Source: Stenotrophomonas sp. UBA2302 (GTDB taxonomy: Bacteria; Pseudomonadota; Gammaproteobacteria; Xanthomonadales; Xanthomonadaceae). From it: DNA of 64,000 nt. Within the stretch, counting starts at the first letter, position 1, and each line of letters starts with the position of its first letter. The notes beneath the pieces were generated by a model. It searched no databases and was not told the DNA's origin. It saw only the letters and a list, made by a program, of their open reading frames with translations. The stretch is from assembly GCA_002345545.1 (NCBI GenBank), contig DDVW01000057.1:5277-69276 (forward strand), in the 5' to 3' direction. Of the stretch, positions 26,524 to 35,741 are shown one piece after another. A program made the position numbers and the translations under genes.

Positions 26524-26955
26524 ATGGCGACGGACCGGATTGAAATCTCCGAGCAGCTGGCGATACCGGAAGCGGAAATCGTCGAGCGTTTCGTGCGCGC
26601 TTCCGGGGCCGGCGGACAGAACGTCAACAAGGTTTCCACCGCGGTGGAGCTGCGTTTCGACATCGCCGCTTCGCCGTCGCTGCCCGAGCCGCTGCGCCAG
26701 CGCCTGCTGGCCCGCCGTGACCGGCGCATGACCGGCGAAGGCGTGCTGGTGATCGATGCGCAACGCTTCCGTACCCAGGATCGCAACCGCCAGGACGCGC
26801 GCGAGCGTCTGGTCAGCTTCATCCAGGCGGGCCTGAGCGTGCCCAAGAAGCGGGTGGCGACCAAGCCGACCTATGGTTCCAAGCTGCGCCGGCTGGACCA
26901 GAAAAAAGAGCGCGCGCAGATCAAGCGCGGCCGCTCGCAACGCAACTGGGAGTGA
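26524..26955 (+). CDS. arfB: ArfB (YaeJ), peptidyl-tRNA hydrolase for ribosome rescue
   Basis: ArfB frees stalled ribosomes on truncated mRNAs by hydrolysing peptidyl-tRNA. At 143 residues it has the standard length. The catalytic GGQ is at 30-32 within ASGAGGQNVNKVST, and the basic C-terminal tail that enters the mRNA channel is present (KKRVATKPTYGSKLRRLDQKK, then RSQRNWE). It is followed after 3 bases by the acyltransferase gene and then photolyase, an operon-like run. Confidence 0.95.
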   Translation: MATDRIEISEQLAIPEAEIVERFVRASGAGGQNVNKVSTAVELRFDIAASPSLPEPLRQRLLARRDRRMTGEGVLVIDAQRFRTQDRNRQDARERLVSFIQAGLSVPKKRVATKPTYGSKLRRLDQKKERAQIKRGRSQRNWE

Positions 26956-26958
26956 TGT

Positions 26959-27561
26959 TTGAGCAAGCCTGAGCCGGTTGTCCCCGCAATTCCGCCCAAC
27001 ATGCCCCAGGTAAAGCCCAATGTGTTCGTCCGCTGGCTGGGGCGCACGATCCTGCGCCTGGGGGGCTGGCGCATCCGTGGTCCGCTGCCGGATCTGGCCA
27101 AGGCGGTGGTGATCGCCGCTCCACACTCGTCCAACTGGGATGGCCTGTGGGGCCTGGCGGCGAAAATGGCGCTGGGCGTGGAAGCGCGCATCCTTGGCAA
27201 GGACAAACTGTTCTGGTGGCCGCTGGGCGCGGTGCTGCGCCGCCTCGGGGTGGTGCCGCTGGACCGCAGTTCGCCGCAGGGCACGGTGGGGCAGGCGGTG
27301 GCGATGATCCGGGACAGTGAGCGCATCTGGTTCGCGCTGGCGCCGGAGGGCACGCGCAAGCCGGTGCAGGAATGGAAGAGCGGCTTCATCCGTATCGCAC
27401 GGATGGCGCAGGTGCCGATCGTGCCGGCCTATTTCCATTACCCGGAAAAAGTCATCGGCTTCGGCGCACCGTTCCACACCAGTGGCGATGATGTTGCCGA
27501 CATGGCGGCGATCCGCCAGTGGTACCGGCCGTGGGTCGGCCGCAACCGCGGTACGTTCTGA
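26959..27561 (+). CDS. PlsC-type lysophospholipid acyltransferase family protein
   Basis: A 200-residue, one-domain acyltransferase with the catalytic HX4D motif as HSSNWD and the substrate-binding APEGTRK motif. It is shorter than PlsC and belongs to the soluble or peripheral small members of the 1-acylglycerol-phosphate acyltransferase superfamily; the acceptor is unknown. A TTG start at 26959 is preferred because GGGAG lies 7 bases upstream and the ATG at 27001 would have no such site. It begins 3 bases after arfB and ends 3 bases before photolyase. Confidence 0.85.
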   Translation: MSKPEPVVPAIPPNMPQVKPNVFVRWLGRTILRLGGWRIRGPLPDLAKAVVIAAPHSSNWDGLWGLAAKMALGVEARILGKDKLFWWPLGAVLRRLGVVPLDRSSPQGTVGQAVAMIRDSERIWFALAPEGTRKPVQEWKSGFIRIARMAQVPIVPAYFHYPEKVIGFGAPFHTSGDDVADMAAIRQWYRPWVGRNRGTF

Positions 27562-27564
27562 ATC

Positions 27565-29001
27565 ATGGGCACGGCACTGCTGTGGCTGCGTGATGACCTG
27601 CGCCTGCACGACCAGCCGGCCCTGCGCGCGGCGCTGGACCGTGGCCTGCGGCCGCTGCCGGTCTATATCCATGCGCCGGAAGAGGAAGGAGCATGGGCAC
27701 CGGGCGCGGCGTCGCTGGCGTGGCGGCGACGTTCGCTGGCGGCGCTGGCGGCCGAGCTGGAGCGGCGCGGTTCGCGGCTGCTGCTGTTGCGTGGCCCCAC
27801 GCTGGACACCCTGCAGGCGCTGGCCGCGCGCAGCGGCGCCGAAGCGGTGCTGTGGACGCGGCGCTACGAGCCGGCCATCGAACAGCGCGACGCGCATATC
27901 AAGCGCAGCCTGCGGCAGGCGGGCCTGCATGCGGAAAGCTTCAACGGCGCGCTGTTGTTCGAACCGTGGGAACTGGCGACCCGGCAGGGTGATCCGTACC
28001 GGGTGTTCACGCCGTTCTGGAAATCGGCGCGTGCGCATTGGCGCGAACCACGCACCTGGGATGCGCCGCCGCAGCTGCCGTCACTGGAAACGCTGGACCT
28101 GCCCGCCGGTGAGCCTCTGGATGACCTGCTGCCGGCACCGTCCCCGGCATGGGACACCGGCTTCTGGCAGCGCTTCACCCCTGGCGAGCAGGGCGCGCAG
28201 GCGGCACTGCAGCGGTTCCTCGACGGTGCCGTGCACGGCTATGCGCAGGGCCGCGATTTCGCCGCCGAAACCGGTACCTCGCGGCTGTCGCCACACCTGC
28301 ATTTCGGCGAGTTGTCCGTGCGCCGTGCCGCTGCCGCGGTGCTGGCCGCCGGTGATGCGATCGCCGAAGCCGATCGTGACCGTTTCCTCGCCGAGCTGGG
28401 CTGGCGCGAGTTCGCCCACCACGTGCTGCACCACTACCCGCACACGCCCGAACGCAACCTCGCCCCACGCTTCGATGATTTCCCGTGGGCGGATCCGGAT
28501 GAGGCGCTGCTGGAGGCATGGCGGCACGGGCGCACCGGCGTGCCCATTGTCGATGCCGGCATGCGCGAGCTGTGGCACACCGGCTGGATGCACAACCGCG
28601 TGCGCATGGTGGTGGCCAGCTGGCTGACCAAGCACCTGCGCCAGCACTGGCTGCAGGGCGCGCGCTGGTTCTGGGACACGCTGGTGGATGCCGACCTGGC
28701 CAACAACACCCAGGGCTGGCAGTGGACCGCCGGCACCGGCGCCGATGCGGCCCCGTATTTCCGCGTGTTCAACCCGGTCACCCAGGCGCGGCGTTTCGAT
28801 CCGCAAGGCGCCTATATCGCGCGCTGGGTGCCGGAGCTGGCGGAGCTGCCGCTGCCGGCGCGGTTCGCGCCGTGGGAACATCCGCAGCTGGCACACCGGC
28901 TGGCCCCGGCGTATCCGTGCCGTCCGCAGGTCGATCTGGCGGCCGGACGTGCCGCCGCGCTGGCCGCCTTCGCCACGTTGCCGCGTGGACCGGCGGCTTG
29001 A
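27565..29001 (+). CDS. phrB: deoxyribodipyrimidine photo-lyase (class I CPD)
   Basis: Repairs cyclobutane pyrimidine dimers with blue light through FADH and an antenna cofactor. The 478-residue protein has the N-terminal photolyase domain (LLWLRDDLRLHDQPALRAAL) and the C-terminal FAD-binding domain (SRLSPHLHFGELSVR, ELGWREFAHHVLHHYP, MRELWHTGWMHNRVRMVVAS, LVDADLANNTQGWQWTAGTG). These are canonical. The ATG lies 3 bases after the acyltransferase stop. The antenna type cannot be told from the sequence by eye. Confidence 0.95.
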   Translation: MGTALLWLRDDLRLHDQPALRAALDRGLRPLPVYIHAPEEEGAWAPGAASLAWRRRSLAALAAELERRGSRLLLLRGPTLDTLQALAARSGAEAVLWTRRYEPAIEQRDAHIKRSLRQAGLHAESFNGALLFEPWELATRQGDPYRVFTPFWKSARAHWREPRTWDAPPQLPSLETLDLPAGEPLDDLLPAPSPAWDTGFWQRFTPGEQGAQAALQRFLDGAVHGYAQGRDFAAETGTSRLSPHLHFGELSVRRAAAAVLAAGDAIAEADRDRFLAELGWREFAHHVLHHYPHTPERNLAPRFDDFPWADPDEALLEAWRHGRTGVPIVDAGMRELWHTGWMHNRVRMVVASWLTKHLRQHWLQGARWFWDTLVDADLANNTQGWQWTAGTGADAAPYFRVFNPVTQARRFDPQGAYIARWVPELAELPLPARFAPWEHPQLAHRLAPAYPCRPQVDLAAGRAAALAAFATLPRGPAA

Positions 29002-29110
29002 GGCCCACGCCGGCTGCACGCTGACGGTGCCACCATCGGCACATGCCGGTGCGGGGCGGACGGAGTAGGGTTGGCGGCTGCATGCATCCACTGTCAACCG
29101 GAGCCGCCCC

Positions 29111-31300
29111 ATGACCCGTCATGCCCTTCTGGCCACCGCCATCAGCCTTGCGCTGGCCGCCTGTTCCGGCAAGGAGTCCACTGCCCCCGTGACCACCGAT
29201 ACCACCGATACCCCCACCCAGGCCGGCCAACCGGCCGACGCTTCGACCAACCCGTTCATGATGGTCAGCCCGCTGCCGTTCCAGGCGCCGGCGTTCGACA
29301 CGATCACCGATGCCGACTACCTGCCGGCGTTCGAGGAGGGCATGCGCCAGCAGCTGGCCGAGATCGCGCAGATCACCGCCAACGGACAGCCGGCGACCTT
29401 CGACAACACCCTGCTGCCGATGGAGAAGTCCGGCGCGATGCTGGACCGCGTCAGCCGCGTGTTCTTCAGCGTGGTGCAGGCCGACACCAATCCCGAGCGG
29501 CAGAAGATCCAGGAAGCCGTGGTGCCGAAGCTGGCCGCGCACAGCGATGCGATCCACCTGGATCCCAAGCTGTTCGAACGGGTGAAGGCGGTGTATGACG
29601 CGCGCGCCAGTGCCGGGCTGGATGCCGAGCAGCTGCGCGTGGTCGAGGAAACCTGGAAGGGCTTCGTCAAGGCCGGCGCGCAGCTCAGTGACGCCGACAA
29701 GGAAATCCTGAAGCAGTACAACGCCGAAGAAGCCACGCTGTCCAACGACTTCCACAACAAGCTGGTCGCGGCCACCGCCGCCGCTGCGGTGGTCATCGAC
29801 GACAAGGCGCAGCTGGCCGGGCTGGCCGAGGGCGACATCGCAGCCGCGGCCGAGGCAGCCAAGGGCCGCAAGCTCGAGGGCAAGTGGCTGCTGGACCTGC
29901 AGAACACCACCCAGCAGCCGGTGCTGGCCTCGCTGCAGGATCGCGCCGTGCGTGCCAAGGTGCTGGACGCCTCGGAAACCCGCACCGAGCGCGGCGACGG
30001 CAACGACACCCGCGCCATCATCCAGCGTCTGGCGCAGCTGCGTGCGGCCAAGGCCAAACTGCTCGGCTTCCCGAACTACGCCGCCTACAACCTCACCGAC
30101 CAGATGGCGCAGACCCCGGCCAATGCGCTGAAGCTGCTGACCGACACCGTGCCGGCCGCCACCGCCAAGGCGCGCGGCGAGCTGGCCGAGATCCAGCGGG
30201 TGATCGACGCGCAACGTGCTGATTCAAAGACCGGCGGCTTCAAGGCCGCCGCCTCGGATTGGGACTTCTATGCCGAGCAGGTGCGCAAGGCCAAATACGA
30301 CCTGGACGAGGCGCAGATCAAGCCGTACTTCGAACTGGACAACGTGCTGCGCAACGGCGTGTTCTTCGCCGCCACGCAGCTGTACGGCATCACCTTCAAG
30401 GAGCGCAGCGACCTGCCGGTCTACCACCCGGACGTGCGCGTGTTCGAGGTCACCGATGCCGACGGCCAACCGCTGGCGCTGTTCTACGCCGACTTCTACA
30501 AGCGCGACAGCAAGTCCGGCGGCGCGTGGATGGACGTGTTCGTCGAACAGGACGGCCTGGCCGGCACCCGGCCGGTGGTCTACAACGTGTGCAACTTCAC
30601 CAAGCCTGCCGCCGGCCAGCCGGCGCTGCTGAGCTGGGATGATGTGACCACGATGTTCCACGAGTTCGGCCATGCGCTGCATGGCATGTTCTCCAATACG
30701 AAGTATCCGAGCGTGGCCGGCACCGCGGTGCCGCGCGATTTCGTCGAGTTCCCGTCGCAGTTCAACGAGCACTGGGCCTCTGATCCGAAGGTGTTCGCCA
30801 ACTACGCCAGGCACTACCAGAGCGGTGAGGCGATGCCGCAGGCGCTGGTGGACAAGATCGCCAAGGCCAGGACCTTCAACCAGGGCTATGCGACCACCGA
30901 GTACCTGTCGGCGGCGCTGCTGGACATGGCCTGGCACACGCAGGGTGCCGACGCCCCGCTGCAGGACGTGGACAAGTTCGAGGCCGATGCGCTCAAGCGC
31001 TACAAGGTGGACCTGGCGCAGGTGCCGCCGCGTTACCGCAGCAGCTACTTCGACCACATCTGGGGTGGCGGTTACTCGGCCGGTTACTACGCCTACTTCT
31101 GGGCGGAGATGATCGACCATGACGCCTTCGAGTGGTTCAAGGAGAACGGCGGGCTGACCCGCGAGAACGGCCAGGTGTTCCGTGACAGGATCCTGTCCAT
31201 CGGCAACACCCGCGACCTGGCCACCGCCTACCGCGAGTTCCGCGGCAAGGATCCGGACGTGGAGCCGCTGCTGCGCAACCGCGGCCTCAAGCAGGATTGA
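29111..31300 (+). CDS. dcp: peptidyl-dipeptidase Dcp, M3 family, lipoprotein form
   Basis: An M3 zinc metallopeptidase of 729 residues that removes C-terminal dipeptides. The motif HEFGH is at 517-521, with the third ligand Glu about 25 residues on (FVEFPSQFNEHW region). The N terminus is a lipoprotein signal (LALAACSGK, Cys at about residue 18) followed by a Thr/Pro linker, so the enzyme should be tethered in the periplasm. The conserved C-terminal YFDHIWGGGYSAGYYAYFWAE is complete. A strong terminator follows. Confidence 0.95.
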   Translation: MTRHALLATAISLALAACSGKESTAPVTTDTTDTPTQAGQPADASTNPFMMVSPLPFQAPAFDTITDADYLPAFEEGMRQQLAEIAQITANGQPATFDNTLLPMEKSGAMLDRVSRVFFSVVQADTNPERQKIQEAVVPKLAAHSDAIHLDPKLFERVKAVYDARASAGLDAEQLRVVEETWKGFVKAGAQLSDADKEILKQYNAEEATLSNDFHNKLVAATAAAAVVIDDKAQLAGLAEGDIAAAAEAAKGRKLEGKWLLDLQNTTQQPVLASLQDRAVRAKVLDASETRTERGDGNDTRAIIQRLAQLRAAKAKLLGFPNYAAYNLTDQMAQTPANALKLLTDTVPAATAKARGELAEIQRVIDAQRADSKTGGFKAAASDWDFYAEQVRKAKYDLDEAQIKPYFELDNVLRNGVFFAATQLYGITFKERSDLPVYHPDVRVFEVTDADGQPLALFYADFYKRDSKSGGAWMDVFVEQDGLAGTRPVVYNVCNFTKPAAGQPALLSWDDVTTMFHEFGHALHGMFSNTKYPSVAGTAVPRDFVEFPSQFNEHWASDPKVFANYARHYQSGEAMPQALVDKIAKARTFNQGYATTEYLSAALLDMAWHTQGADAPLQDVDKFEADALKRYKVDLAQVPPRYRSSYFDHIWGGGYSAGYYAYFWAEMIDHDAFEWFKENGGLTRENGQVFRDRILSIGNTRDLATAYREFRGKDPDVEPLLRNRGLKQD

Positions 31301-31316
31301 TCGGCACATGCCGCGA

Positions 31317-31349
31317 CGCGGAACGGAAGAGGTGCTGTTCCGTTCCGCG
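31317..31349 (+). terminator. intrinsic terminator after dcp
   Basis: Twelve-base perfect stem CGCGGAACGGAA / TTCCGTTCCGCG with a 9-base loop, followed by TTT. Sits 17 bases after the dcp stop. Confidence 0.75.
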
Positions 31350-31490
31350 TTTGCCGGCATTTCCCGGCAGCGGCAATGCGCGCACCTGGCCGGCACTGCG
31401 CCAGGCACCGCTTCGGCCGTGGGTTTTCCCGCTCCGGTCCGTTCGGGAATACGCCGCAACGCGGCGCGATGGAACGATCTGAGATTCCCG

Positions 31491-32459
31491 CTAGCGTTCC
31501 GAATGGCCGGTGTCGTCGTACTGGCGCGGGGCGAACAGGTCCGGCTGGATCAGCTCCACGAACGCCCGTGCCTGCGGTGACAGCACCTTGCCCCGCCGCA
31601 CCACCACGCCATAGCTGCGTGCCGGGAAGTAGTCGCCCATCGCGCGGGTGGCCAGCTTGTCGCGGTCGCCCTCGTTCAGCGACAGCGCGGTGACGATGCT
31701 GATGCCCATGCCCATCGCCACGTATTGCTTGATCACTTCCCAGCCACCCACTTCCAGCGCCACCGTGTAGGGCACGCGGTGCTGCTGGAACACCAGGTCC
31801 ACCAGCCGCCAGGTGATCTGCCGGCGCGGCGGCAGGATCAGCGGCCACGGTGACAGGTCTTCCAGGGTGAGGTTTTTCTTCTGCGCCAGTGGATGGTCGG
31901 GCGGGGTGATCAGCACCTGCTCGAAGCGGTACACCGGCGCGTAGCTGAGGTCGGCCGGTACATCCAGCATCGAGCCGATCGCCAGGTCGGCGGCATCGCT
32001 GCGCAGCAGCTCGGTGCCGTCGGCGCTGATCGCGTTGTGCAGGGTCAGGCGCACGTCCGGGTGCTGCCGGCGGAAGTTTTCCACGATCTTGGGCAGCAGA
32101 TAGAGGATGGTCGAGGAATTGGCGGCGATATGGAGCTCGCCCGCATCCAGCCCGCTGACCTTCTCGCGGAACCGGGGCAGCAGCCCGTCCAGGTTTTCCA
32201 CCAGCGGTTGCGCCATGTCGTACAGCAGCTGGCCCTCGCGGGTGGGCACCAGCCGCCGCCCGCTGCGCTCGAACAGCACCACCCCCAGCTCCCGTTCCAG
32301 CGCCTGCAGCTGCAGGCTCACCGCCGGCTGGCTGACAAAAAGCGCCTCCGAGGCGCGCGAAACCGAGCCCAGCCGCACCGTCTGCAGGAACGCGCGCAGC
32401 GGCTTGAGCCGGTCCGACTTATAGGAAAAACGCGGGGTTACGGGCGTCTTCTTGGGCAT
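31491..32459 (-). CDS. LysR-family regulator divergent from malate synthase
   Basis: A 322-residue LysR-type transcription factor: helix-turn-helix at about residues 20-55 (SVSRASEALFVSQPAVSLQLQ, shown in part) and a substrate-binding domain from about 100 onward (ELHIAANSSTILYLLPKIVENF). The first 17 residues are a basic extension (MPKKTPVTPRFSYKSDR). The ATG at 32459 was chosen because longer frames run into the malate synthase gene on the other strand. Divergence from aceB across an AT-rich 108-base gap suggests that it controls the glyoxylate shunt, probably in answer to a metabolite of acetate or fatty-acid growth. Confidence 0.9.
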   Translation of the reverse strand: MPKKTPVTPRFSYKSDRLKPLRAFLQTVRLGSVSRASEALFVSQPAVSLQLQALERELGVVLFERSGRRLVPTREGQLLYDMAQPLVENLDGLLPRFREKVSGLDAGELHIAANSSTILYLLPKIVENFRRQHPDVRLTLHNAISADGTELLRSDAADLAIGSMLDVPADLSYAPVYRFEQVLITPPDHPLAQKKNLTLEDLSPWPLILPPRRQITWRLVDLVFQQHRVPYTVALEVGGWEVIKQYVAMGMGISIVTALSLNEGDRDKLATRAMGDYFPARSYGVVVRRGKVLSPQARAFVELIQPDLFAPRQYDDTGHSER

Positions 32460-32567
32460 GGCGAAGCAAGTATTAGCACAACTTATAAAAAATATTGCAA
32501 AAACTGTTTTGTTAAATACATGCCTGCAGCGGCACGTTGAGGTCCCACGACAACGCAGGAACCTCCC
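32460..32567. promoter_or_regulatory. AT-rich divergent promoter region, lysR-aceB
   Basis: A clearly AT-rich island in a GC-rich genome. It contains a near-palindrome CAAAAACTGTTTTG at 32498-32511 and several A/T runs that could serve as LysR binding half-sites and -10 boxes on both strands. Individual promoter elements were not resolved. Confidence 0.5.
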
Positions 32568-34208
32568 ATGTCCGCCGTCGCTCAAGTCACCCCCGCCCGC
32601 ATCCCGCCACGCCCGACCCCGGGCATCACCCTGACCACCCAGCTCGCCGGCCAGTCGGCGCTGCTGCCGGCCGGTGTGCTGGGCCTGCTGGTATCGCTGC
32701 ACCGTGCGGTGGAGCCGGGCCGGCAGGCGCAGCTGGCGGCCCGTCGCCAGCGGCAGGCGTTCTTCGACCAGGGCGGGCTGCCGGATTTCCGCGCCGACAC
32801 CCGCGCCATCCGCGAGGGCGACTGGACGGTGGCGGCGATCCCGGCCGCGCTGGCCGACCGCCGCGTCGAGATCACCGGCCCGACCGATCCGAAGATGGTC
32901 ATCAACGCGCTGAACTCCGGCGCCAAGGTGTTCATGGCCGACTTCGAGGATTCCACCTCGCCGACCTGGCGCAATGTGCTGGCCGGGCAGCAGACGATGC
33001 GGGCGGCGGTGCGTGGCGACCTGGAGTTCACCGCACCGGCCACCGCCAAGGGGCCGGGCAAGCACTACACGCTGCGCCCGTTCGAGGAGCAGGCGGTGCT
33101 GATCGTGCGCCCGCGTGGCTGGCACCTGGACGAGAAGCACGTGCTGGTCGATGGCCAGCCGATCGCCGGCGGCCTGTTCGATGCGGCGCTGTTCGCCTTC
33201 CACAACGCGCAGACGCTGATGGACAAGGACCGCGGCCCGTACCTGTACCTGCCCAAGCTGCAGTCGATGGAAGAGGCGGTGCTGTGGGAAACCGCGCTGT
33301 CGCACATCGAAGGCATGCTGGGCCTGCCGCAGGGGCAGATCAAGGTCACCGTGCTGATCGAGACGCTGCCGGCGGTGTTCGAGATGGACGAGATCCTGCA
33401 CGCGCTGCGCGAGCGCATCGTCGGCCTGAACTGCGGCCGCTGGGACTACATCTTTTCCTACCTGAAGACCTTCCGCCGGCATACCGACAAGGTGCTGCCC
33501 GAGCGTGGCCAGGTGACGATGACGCAGCCGTTCCTGAAGTCCTATTCGGAGCTGCTGATCAAGACCTGCCACCGCCGTGGCGCGCATGCGATGGGTGGCA
33601 TGGCCGCGCAGATCCCGATCAACCACGATGCCGCCGCCAACGAGCAGGCGATGGCACGGGTACGTGCCGACAAGCTGCGCGAAGTCATGGCCGGCCACGA
33701 CGGCACCTGGGTCGCGCATCCGGCGCTGATCCCGGTGGCGCGCGCCATCTTCGACGAGCACATGCCCACGCCGAACCAGCACCACGTGCTGCGCCGTGAC
33801 GTGCAGGCCAGCCGCGATGAACTGATCGCCCCGTGCAGCGGCACCGTCACCCGCGCCGGCTTCGAGAACAACGTCGAGGTCTGCGTGCGTTACATGGCCG
33901 CCTGGCTGGACGGCAACGGCTGCGTACCCATCCACAACCTGATGGAGGACGCGGCCACCGCCGAGATCAGCCGCAGCCAGATCTGGCAGTGGCTGCACGC
34001 CGGCAACCAGCACCTGGACGACGGCACCGCGATCGATTCCGCGCTGCTCGACAGCACCCTGCGCGCGCTGCCGGCGCGCCTGGGCGACACCTCCGCGCTG
34101 CCCGGCGGCAGCCGCATCACCCAGGCCATCGGCCTGCTCGACCTGCTCAGCCGCGCCGACGAACTGGCTGACTTCCTGACCCTGCCGGCCTACCGGCAGA
34201 TCGACTGA
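32568..34208 (+). CDS. aceB: malate synthase A
   Basis: Condenses glyoxylate with acetyl-CoA to malate, second step of the glyoxylate shunt. The 546-residue length fits malate synthase A. Landmarks are VFMADFEDSTSPTWRNVLAGQ, LPKLQSMEEAVLWE, LIETLPAVFEMDEILHALRE and GLNCGRWDYIFSYLKTF, which hold the catalytic Arg, Glu and Asp. It is followed after 39 bases by isocitrate lyase with a good AGGA before that start, so aceBA form an operon. Confidence 0.96.
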   Translation: MSAVAQVTPARIPPRPTPGITLTTQLAGQSALLPAGVLGLLVSLHRAVEPGRQAQLAARRQRQAFFDQGGLPDFRADTRAIREGDWTVAAIPAALADRRVEITGPTDPKMVINALNSGAKVFMADFEDSTSPTWRNVLAGQQTMRAAVRGDLEFTAPATAKGPGKHYTLRPFEEQAVLIVRPRGWHLDEKHVLVDGQPIAGGLFDAALFAFHNAQTLMDKDRGPYLYLPKLQSMEEAVLWETALSHIEGMLGLPQGQIKVTVLIETLPAVFEMDEILHALRERIVGLNCGRWDYIFSYLKTFRRHTDKVLPERGQVTMTQPFLKSYSELLIKTCHRRGAHAMGGMAAQIPINHDAAANEQAMARVRADKLREVMAGHDGTWVAHPALIPVARAIFDEHMPTPNQHHVLRRDVQASRDELIAPCSGTVTRAGFENNVEVCVRYMAAWLDGNGCVPIHNLMEDAATAEISRSQIWQWLHAGNQHLDDGTAIDSALLDSTLRALPARLGDTSALPGGSRITQAIGLLDLLSRADELADFLTLPAYRQID

Positions 34209-34247
34209 CCTTCCCCTTACGCATCACGATCATTCGAGGACGACACG

Positions 34248-35579
34248 ATGAGCACCTACCAGCAACAGATCGACGCCCTGCAGCAGGATTGGGACAACAA
34301 CCCGCGCTGGAAGAGCATCACGCGCACCTACAGCGCCGCCGACGTGGTGCGCCTGCGCGGCAGCGTGCAGCCGGAACACACACTGGCCAGGCGGGGTGCC
34401 GAGAAGCTGTGGCAGCTGGTCAATGGCGAAGCGAAGAAGGGCTATGTGAATGCCTTCGGCGCGATCAGCGCCGGCCAGGCAATGCAGCAGGCCAAGGCCG
34501 GGCTGGAAGCGGTGTACCTGTCCGGCTGGCAGGTGGCCGCCGACGGCAACACCTCCGAAACCATGTATCCGGACCAGTCGCTGTACGCCTACGACTCGGT
34601 GCCGACCATGGTCCGCCGCATCAACAACACCTTCCAGCGCGCCGATGAGATCCAGTGGAAGAACATCATCGATGGCAAGGTCAAGGCCGAGGATGCGATC
34701 GACTTCTTCCTGCCGATCGTTGCCGACGGTGAGGCTGGTTTTGGCGGCGTGCTGAACGCCTACGAGCTGATGAAGAACATGATCACTGCCGGCGCCGCCG
34801 CGGTGCACTTCGAGGACCAGCTGGCCGCGGTGAAGAAGTGCGGCCACATGGGCGGCAAGGTGCTGGTGCCGACCCAGGAGGCGATCCAGAAGCTGTCGGC
34901 CGCGCGCCTGGCCGCCGACGTGCTGGGTGTGCCGACGATTGTCTTGGCCCGCACCGATGCCGAAGCCGCCAACCTGCTGACCAGCGATTTCGATCCGAAC
35001 GACGCCCCGTTCGTCACCGGCGAGCGCACCGCCGAGGGCTTCTACCGGGTCAAGAATGGCCTGGAGCAGGCGATCAGCCGCGGTGTCGCCTACGCCCCGC
35101 ACGCCGATCTGGTGTGGTGCGAGACCGGCACCCCGGACCTGGGTTTTGCCCGCGAGTTCGCCCAGGCCGTGCACGCCGCCAGCCCCGGCAAGCTGCTGTC
35201 CTACAACTGCTCGCCGTCGTTCAACTGGAAGAAGAACCTGGACGACAAGACCATCGCCAGGTTCCAGGACGAGCTGGCCGCGCTGGGCTACAAGTACCAG
35301 TTCATCACCCTGGCCGGCATCCACATCAACTGGTTCAACACCTTCAAGTTCGCCCACGACTACGCCCGTGGCGAGGGCATGCGCCACTACGTGGAGCAGG
35401 TGCAGGAACCGGAGTTCGCCGCCCGCGAGCAGGGCTACACCTTCGTCTCGCACCAGCAGGAAGTGGGCGCCGGCTACTTCGACGACGTGACCACGGTGAT
35501 TCAGGGCGGCGCTTCCAGCGTCACCGCGCTGACCGGATCCACCGAGGAGGAGCAGTTCCAGTCCGAAGAAGCGGCCTGA
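34248..35579 (+). CDS. aceA: isocitrate lyase
   Basis: Splits isocitrate to glyoxylate and succinate. 443 residues, the usual bacterial length. The signature KKCGHMGGK with the catalytic Cys is present, as are WQVAADGN, the YPDQSLY block and [17 protein letters not shown]. It is the second gene of the aceBA operon, closed by a strong terminator, and lets the cell grow on acetate, fatty acids or the acetyl-CoA from leucine breakdown encoded a few kilobases away. Confidence 0.97.
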   Translation: MSTYQQQIDALQQDWDNNPRWKSITRTYSAADVVRLRGSVQPEHTLARRGAEKLWQLVNGEAKKGYVNAFGAISAGQAMQQAKAGLEAVYLSGWQVAADGNTSETMYPDQSLYAYDSVPTMVRRINNTFQRADEIQWKNIIDGKVKAEDAIDFFLPIVADGEAGFGGVLNAYELMKNMITAGAAAVHFEDQLAAVKKCGHMGGKVLVPTQEAIQKLSAARLAADVLGVPTIVLARTDAEAANLLTSDFDPNDAPFVTGERTAEGFYRVKNGLEQAISRGVAYAPHADLVWCETGTPDLGFAREFAQAVHAASPGKLLSYNCSPSFNWKKNLDDKTIARFQDELAALGYKYQFITLAGIHINWFNTFKFAHDYARGEGMRHYVEQVQEPEFAAREQGYTFVSHQQEVGAGYFDDVTTVIQGGASSVTALTGSTEEEQFQSEEAA

Positions 35580-35609
35580 ACGGCATGAAGCCCGTTTGAC
35601 CGGGTTATG

Positions 35610-35634
35610 GACGGGCGGCCGCGAGCCGCCCGTC
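35610..35634 (+). terminator. intrinsic terminator after aceA
   Basis: Ten-base perfect stem GACGGGCGGC / GCCGCCCGTC with a 5-base loop and a downstream CGCGTTTTG. It closes the aceBA operon. Confidence 0.8.
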
Positions 35635-35741
35635 CGCGTTTTGCGCATTTCATTTTGTGATGTCACACACGCTTTGCAGCGGTGCTATCCTCCGCACTTT
35701 CCCCCCGATGGATGCCGGGGGTAGTAGCGGGGGCTGAAGGA

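Noticed and set aside
35655..35668. TTTGTGATGTCACACA before the GGDEF gene, first taken for a CRP/Clp site
   Set aside because: The two half-sites TGTGA and TCACA are only 2 bases apart instead of 6, so it does not fit the CRP/Clp geometry. It remains a short palindrome of unknown meaning.
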